Assembly (NCBI GenBank): GCA_964482515.1
Contig: CAYZXT010000035.1
Coordinates: 1 to 26,659 of the forward strand
DNA: 26,659 nt
Direction: 5' to 3'
Source of the DNA: CAYZXT01 sp964482515
GTDB taxonomy: Bacteria; Elusimicrobiota; Elusimicrobia; FEN-1173
Shown here: positions 23,500 to 26,659 of the stretch, piece after piece
How positions within the stretch are numbered: position 1 is the stretch's first letter
How the letters are laid out: each line of letters starts with the position of its first letter
Program-made: the position numbers and the translations under genes
Notes under the pieces: generated by a model
Seen by the model: only the letters and a program-made list of their open reading frames with translations
What the model was told of the DNA's origin: nothing
Databases searched by the model: none

Positions 23500-24569
23500 A
23501 GCGTCGCCTGCTCTTCCTCAAGCTTGCGGGTCTTTTCAAATTTCAAGAGCGCCTGAACGATATCATCCATGTTTCCCTCCATGATTCCCGGCAGATTGTG
23601 GAAATTCTCGTTGATGCGGTGGTCCGTGACGCGGTCCTGCGGAAAGTTATATGTGCGGATTTTCTCGCTGCGGTCGCCGGTTCCGACCTGCGCGCGCCGC
23701 ATGTCCCGCCGCTCCATGGCCAGTTTATCAAGTTGCATCTGATAAAGGTTGGACCGCAGCATGCTCATGGCCTTGGCGCGGTTCTTGATCTGGCTCCGCT
23801 CGTCCTGGCATGCCACCACGAAACCCGTCGGGATATGGGTGATGCGGACCGCGGATTCGGTCTTGTTGACGTGCTGGCCGCCGGCGCCCGACGAACGATA
23901 GACGTCGATGCGCAGGTCCGCCGGATTGATCTGCACGTCCACTTCCTCCGCTTCCGGCATGACGGCCACCGTGACCGTTGACGTGTGGACGCGACCCGAC
24001 GCTTCCGTGGCCGGCACGCGCTGCACGCGGTGGACGCCGCGCTCGAACTTGAAATGGCGGAAAGCGGCCGGCCCCTGGATGCCGAACACCACTTCCTTGA
24101 AACCACCCAAACCCGTCGGATGGCTGGAAAAAGGCTCGACAGCGAACCCCTTTTCCGCCGCGTAGCGCGTGTACATCCGGAACAGGTCTCCGGCGAAGAT
24201 CGCCGCCTCGTCGCCGCCGGCGCCGGCCCGGATTTCCATGATGACGTTTCGGTCGTCCTGGGGATCGCGGGGTGCGAGCAGATCGTCCAGTTCGGCGTCC
24301 AACCGGGCCTTCTCCTGTTCCAGTACTTCCAATTCCACGCGCGCCATCTCGCGCAAATCCTTTTCCCCGGAGGACTGCATCTCCTTCAACCCGGAAATCT
24401 CCTGGGTCAGCTTCTTGTGCGTTTGGATTTTCTGGTAGATGGGCTCAAGTCGCTTGAATTCCTTGGCGGCCTGTTGATAGGCGGAGGATCCCACGTCTTG
24501 TCCGGTGCCGGCCAATTGGTTTTGGAGTTCGTGGAATTTCTTTTCAAGCAGGGGGTATTGTGGGTTCAT
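23496..24569 (-). CDS. prfA: Peptide chain release factor 1
   Basis: The 357-residue factor terminates translation at UAA and UAG. The PAT tripeptide at 186-188, which reads the stop codon, identifies RF1 rather than RF2 (SPF). The peptidyl-transferase motif GGQ is at 230-232 in SSGAGGQHVNKTESAVR. An N-terminal coiled-coil-rich domain and EIRAGAGGDEAAIF are also standard. I chose the ATG at 24569 over a GTG at 24590, because the GTG lies inside the terminator hairpin and the ATG product aligns with the family start. There is no ribosome-binding site. It is coupled to prmC by a GTGA overlap. Confidence 0.96.
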   Translation of the reverse strand: MNPQYPLLEKKFHELQNQLAGTGQDVGSSAYQQAAKEFKRLEPIYQKIQTHKKLTQEISGLKEMQSSGEKDLREMARVELEVLEQEKARLDAELDDLLAPRDPQDDRNVIMEIRAGAGGDEAAIFAGDLFRMYTRYAAEKGFAVEPFSSHPTGLGGFKEVVFGIQGPAAFRHFKFERGVHRVQRVPATEASGRVHTSTVTVAVMPEAEEVDVQINPADLRIDVYRSSGAGGQHVNKTESAVRITHIPTGFVVACQDERSQIKNRAKAMSMLRSNLYQMQLDKLAMERRDMRRAQVGTGDRSEKIRTYNFPQDRVTDHRINENFHNLPGIMEGNMDDIVQALLKFEKTRKLEEEQATL

Positions 24570-24577
24570 AGAAATGC

Positions 24578-24610
24578 AAAACGCGCCCACGGGTCCCGCG
24601 GGCGCGTTTT
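24578..24610 (-). terminator. Hairpin terminator after rpmE
   Basis: Two perfect 11-base arms (24578-24588 and 24600-24610) enclose an 11-base GC-rich loop. On the minus strand the hairpin is A-rich on the 5' side and ends in TTTT followed by GCATTTC, as in a factor-independent terminator. It sits 14 bases after the rpmE stop and only eight bases before the prfA start, so it could also act as an attenuator or translational block for prfA. Confidence 0.8.
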
Positions 24611-24624
24611 ATGCAATGGGAAAT

Positions 24625-25011
24625 TTACTTCTTCGCTTCGGCCGGTTTGGCCGGTTTGGGGCCTCTGCCTTCCTTGCCGCCGGTCCGCTCTCTTTTCAGA
24701 GGCGCCACCACGCGGGGGACATTCCGCAGTATCTTGCTCACCTTCTTGGATTCCATCTTCGTCGGCGGAGCGACTTTCTTGCCGACCGGCTTGCGCAGCA
24801 CGGTCTTGCCTTCGGTCGCGGCGTAGCGCTTGTTGAATTTCTCCAAGCGGCCCGCGGTGTCCACCAATTTCTGGCGGCCGGTGTAAAAGGGATGGCAGGC
24901 GGAGCAAAGTTCCAGACGGATCCTCTGAAGAGTGGAACGGGTCACGAAACGATTTCCACAGGCGCATTCCACCTGGGTCTCGATATAGTTTGGGTGAATG
25001 CCTTCTTTCAT
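24625..25011 (-). CDS. rpmE: Ribosomal protein L31 with long basic C-terminal extension
   Basis: The first 66 or so residues are a zinc-binding (C+) L31 of the large subunit: C16 and C18 in VECACGN, then C36 and C39 in LCSACHPFYTGRQKLVDTAGR. Beyond residue 67 there is an extension of about 60 residues, rich in lysine, proline and arginine and ending in KPAKPAEAKK, so the protein has 128 residues against the usual 66-90. The ATG at 25011 follows an AGAGAGGA ribosome-binding site. An upstream in-frame start at 25080 would put the leader hairpin into the protein, so I rejected it. Confidence 0.94.
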   Translation of the reverse strand: MKEGIHPNYIETQVECACGNRFVTRSTLQRIRLELCSACHPFYTGRQKLVDTAGRLEKFNKRYAATEGKTVLRKPVGKKVAPPTKMESKKVSKILRNVPRVVAPLKRERTGGKEGRGPKPAKPAEAKK

Positions 25012-25046
25012 TTGAATAAATCCTCTCTGTGTCGGTATAAACAAGA

Positions 25047-25085
25047 GAACGGTGATGGGACGGCCCTGGGCCGCGATCACCGTTC
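25047..25085 (-). promoter_or_regulatory. Hairpin in the rpmE leader (terminator or regulatory structure)
   Basis: Ten-base perfect arms (25047-25056 and 25076-25085) enclose a second, inner six-base-pair palindrome at 25061-25073. On the minus strand the structure is followed by TCTTGTTT, a broken T-tract. It lies between the putative rpmE promoter and the rpmE ribosome-binding site. It could terminate the peptidase transcript, attenuate rpmE, or be a binding site for L31-type feedback. Confidence 0.6.
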
Positions 25086-25110
25086 GGTTTTATGAAACGC
25101 GATCAAAACG

Positions 25111-25119
25111 ATTATATCA
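25111..25119 (-). promoter_or_regulatory. Putative extended -10 promoter for rpmE
   Basis: On the minus strand this reads TGATATAAT, an exact TGnTATAAT extended -10 element, which can work without a -35 box. It starts four bases after the peptidase stop codon. Transcription would begin near 25104, giving a 5' leader of about 93 bases that contains the hairpin at 25047-25085. Confidence 0.5.
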
Positions 25120-25122
25120 AAT

Positions 25123-26070
25123 TCAGAACAAAAATTTCCGGGGATTCAAAGACTTTCCGTAACGGTCGCGCACTTCGAAGTGCAGGTGCGGGCCGGTCGT
25201 GTTGCCGGAGCTGCCGACGCGTCCGATGAATTCGCCCTTCTTGACGCGTTTTCCCTCCGTAGTATTGATCTCGGCCAAATGGCCGTACCAGGTGCGCAAC
25301 CCGTTGGGGTGCTTGATGATGACCAGCCGGCCGTAAGCGCCGCGCCAACCCGCGAAAATCACGATGCCCTCCCGGGTCGCCTTCACAGGAAACCCATAGG
25401 GCCGGGGCATGTCCCAACCCGTGTGAAAACTGCGGGTGCGGTACACGGGATGGCGGCGCGGGCCGAAACCGGAAGAGATGAACCGTTTCCCGGAAGCATA
25501 GGCCACGGGCAGATCATAATCCGAAAAACGCAGGCGCGCGTTGGGGATGAAGAGGAGGTGTCCCGGCGTCAACCAGGAAGAGGACAACAACGCCACTCCG
25601 GGAAGCCGATTGGCGACCACGATCTTTTTGACCGCCTGGTTGTAGCGACCGGCGATGCGCTGGAGGGATTCGGTGCGCCCCTTTTCCTCCCGGACTTGAT
25701 GCAGCATTCCCGTACCGTTGTGGACGATGATTGTTTTACCCGGCGCGAGCGACGTGGTTTCCAGCCGGTTGGTGCTTCGGAGCGAATCGGAGGTTGAACC
25801 GTAGAGTTTGGCAAGCCTACCCAATGTGTCGTTCGGGTTCACCGTGTACTGTCCGACGACCACTCGTCCCATTTTGCCCAGAGTCTTGTAGACCTCCGGA
25901 GAGGGGTCCGTCAGCGGTGGAACGGCCGTCAGGCAAAGGTCGGCGGGGAACGGGGTGGCGGATACCGCCCGGGAAGCGAACTGGGTATTGCCCGCCGTGC
26001 TCAACGTCGTCAGCAGGACGGCGAGCACGATTCCACCCAGAATGAGGTCGATTTTATGACGGAACTTCAT
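25123..26070 (-). CDS. Secreted LysM-M23 peptidoglycan endopeptidase
   Basis: The 315-residue envelope protein carries an N-terminal signal peptide or anchor (hydrophobic at about 8-26, possible cleavage after VSA at residue 38). A LysM domain at about 74-116 (YTVNPNDTLGRLAKLYG, LAPGKTIIV) is followed by a second, weaker LysM-like region at about 123-176. The zinc metallopeptidase M23 domain occupies about 195-315, with H216 and D220 in FHTGWD, and H295 and H297 in GPHLHFEVRD. All metal and catalytic residues are present, so it is probably active rather than an EnvC-type activator. I chose the ATG at 26070 rather than an upstream TTG at 26112, because a near-consensus promoter lies between them. 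Confidence 0.92.
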   Translation of the reverse strand: MKFRHKIDLILGGIVLAVLLTTLSTAGNTQFASRAVSATPFPADLCLTAVPPLTDPSPEVYKTLGKMGRVVVGQYTVNPNDTLGRLAKLYGSTSDSLRSTNRLETTSLAPGKTIIVHNGTGMLHQVREEKGRTESLQRIAGRYNQAVKKIVVANRLPGVALLSSSWLTPGHLLFIPNARLRFSDYDLPVAYASGKRFISSGFGPRRHPVYRTRSFHTGWDMPRPYGFPVKATREGIVIFAGWRGAYGRLVIIKHPNGLRTWYGHLAEINTTEGKRVKKGEFIGRVGSSGNTTGPHLHFEVRDRYGKSLNPRKFLF

Positions 26071-26076
26071 ATTCAA

Positions 26077-26105
26077 AGGATACGGGGAGTGCGTGTTTTT
26101 GTCAA
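26077..26105 (-). promoter_or_regulatory. Putative sigma-70-type promoter for the M23 peptidase
   Basis: On the minus strand there is a perfect -35 box TTGACA (26100-26105), a 17-base spacer and a -10 box TATCCT (26077-26082, 4 of 6). Only six bases separate the -10 from the ATG, so transcription would begin at or next to the start codon, producing a leaderless mRNA. It lies in the short gap after rho. Confidence 0.55.
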
Positions 26106-26113
26106 CCCGCAAC

Positions 26114-26659
26114 TTATTTGTCCATGCTGGACATTTCCATGGACCGCAAGAAATCCTTGTTCGACTTGGTGGCCGACAGTTTCTCGATCAAAAGCTCCAT
26201 GGCGTCCACCGGCGAAAGCGGTGAAAGGACCTTGCGCAGTATCCAGGCCTTGTTCAGCTCGTCCGGCGACAACAGCAGTTCTTCCTTGCGGGTTCCGGAA
26301 CGGTTGATGTCGATGGCCGGGAACACGCGACGGTCGGCGAGCTTGCGGTCAAGATAGACTTCCATGTTGCCGGTACCCTTAAATTCTTCGAAGATCACGT
26401 CGTCCATGCGGCTGCCGGTCTCCACCAGGGCCGTGGCGATGATGGTGAGGCTCCCCCCCTCTTCGATGTTCCGCGCCGCGCCGAAGAACCGCTTGGGGCG
26501 CTGCAGGGCGTTGGAATCCAAACCGCCGGAAAGCACGCGGCCGGAAGAAGGCGTCACCGTATTATAGGCGCGGGCCAAACGCGTGATCGAGTCCAGAAGG
26601 ATCACCACGTCGGTGCCGTGTTCCACCTGCCGTTTGGCTTTCTCGATCACCATCTCGGC
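26114..26659 (-). CDS. rho: Transcription termination factor Rho (C-terminal part; cut by window edge)
   Basis: The last 181 residues of the hexameric RNA helicase are visible. They include the Walker B region DVVILLDSITRLARAYNTV, the Q-loop region PSSGRVLSGGLDSNALQRPKRFFGAARN, GGSLTIIATALVETGSRMDDV, the arginine-finger segment FEEFKGTGNMEVYLDRKLADRRVFPAIDINRSGTRKEELL and the conserved tail. The N-terminal RNA-binding domain and the P-loop lie beyond the window. The reading frame is open to the edge at 26659. Confidence 0.97.
   Translation of the reverse strand, partial: AEMVIEKAKRQVEHGTDVVILLDSITRLARAYNTVTPSSGRVLSGGLDSNALQRPKRFFGAARNIEEGGSLTIIATALVETGSRMDDVIFEEFKGTGNMEVYLDRKLADRRVFPAIDINRSGTRKEELLLSPDELNKAWILRKVLSPLSPVDAMELLIEKLSATKSNKDFLRSMEMSSMDK

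Noticed and set aside
26071..26112. Alternative TTG start for the M23 peptidase
   Set aside because: It would add 14 charged residues before the signal peptide and place the near-consensus promoter inside the coding region.
26120..26144. Seven-base inverted repeat (GTCCATG/CATGGAC) at the end of rho
   Set aside because: It codes for conserved-looking Rho tail residues, is not followed by a T-run in the sense direction, and can arise from the repeated Met-Ser-Met codons.
1..26659. tRNA genes, CRISPR arrays, insertion sequences or phage genes
   Set aside because: Nearly all bases belong to intact housekeeping genes, and the short gaps contain no cloverleaf, spaced direct repeats or transposase fragments.

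Overview
The window is a dense, GC-rich (by eye about 60%) bacterial chromosome segment. All 28 genes I recognise lie on the minus strand, so the order of transcription runs from high to low coordinates. Both edges cut genes: rho at 26659 and mlaE at 1. No stretch of 300 bases lacks a gene; the largest gap is 147 bases, in front of dnaB. I see no mobile element, CRISPR array, tRNA or rRNA. An LptD homologue and an MlaE-type permease point to a diderm with an LPS-type outer membrane. Gene order and sequence style suggest a deep-branching diderm lineage (Elusimicrobiota or Omnitrophota are my guesses), but this is an inference without a database search.

Region by region in transcription order. 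(1) 26659-24625: rho (3' end), a secreted LysM-M23 peptidase with its own consensus-like promoter, and rpmE with a structured leader. (2) 24610-21374: a terminator hairpin, then the coupled genes prfA, prmC and murA. PrmC methylates the release factor encoded next to it. (3) 21323-4690: a promoter followed by 18 closely packed genes: hisD-hisB-hisH-hisA-hisF-hisI, lepB, trpE-trpG-trpD-trpC-trpF-trpB-trpA, accD, folC, a ROK sugar kinase and lptD. From hisD to trpA every junction is a 4-base stop/start overlap, a direct abutment or a 2-base gap, so this looks like one long translationally coupled transcript. It carries the middle and late histidine pathway and the whole tryptophan pathway from chorismate, with signal peptidase I embedded between them. 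hisG, hisE, hisC and histidinol phosphatase are absent here. (4) 4674-3422: a single gene for an unusual receiver-domain / transmembrane / beta-propeller protein with its own putative promoter. (5) 3363-1: replicative helicase dnaB, then alanine racemase alr coupled to mlaE.

Most of the window is conserved housekeeping sequence, and I do not see a clear new multi-gene system. The points most worth a second look are the receiver-TM-propeller protein, the his-lepB-trp-accD-folC-lptD super-operon, several promoters placed so that transcripts would be almost leaderless, an in-frame insertion in HisF, the folC start problem, and regulatory hairpins on both sides of rpmE.
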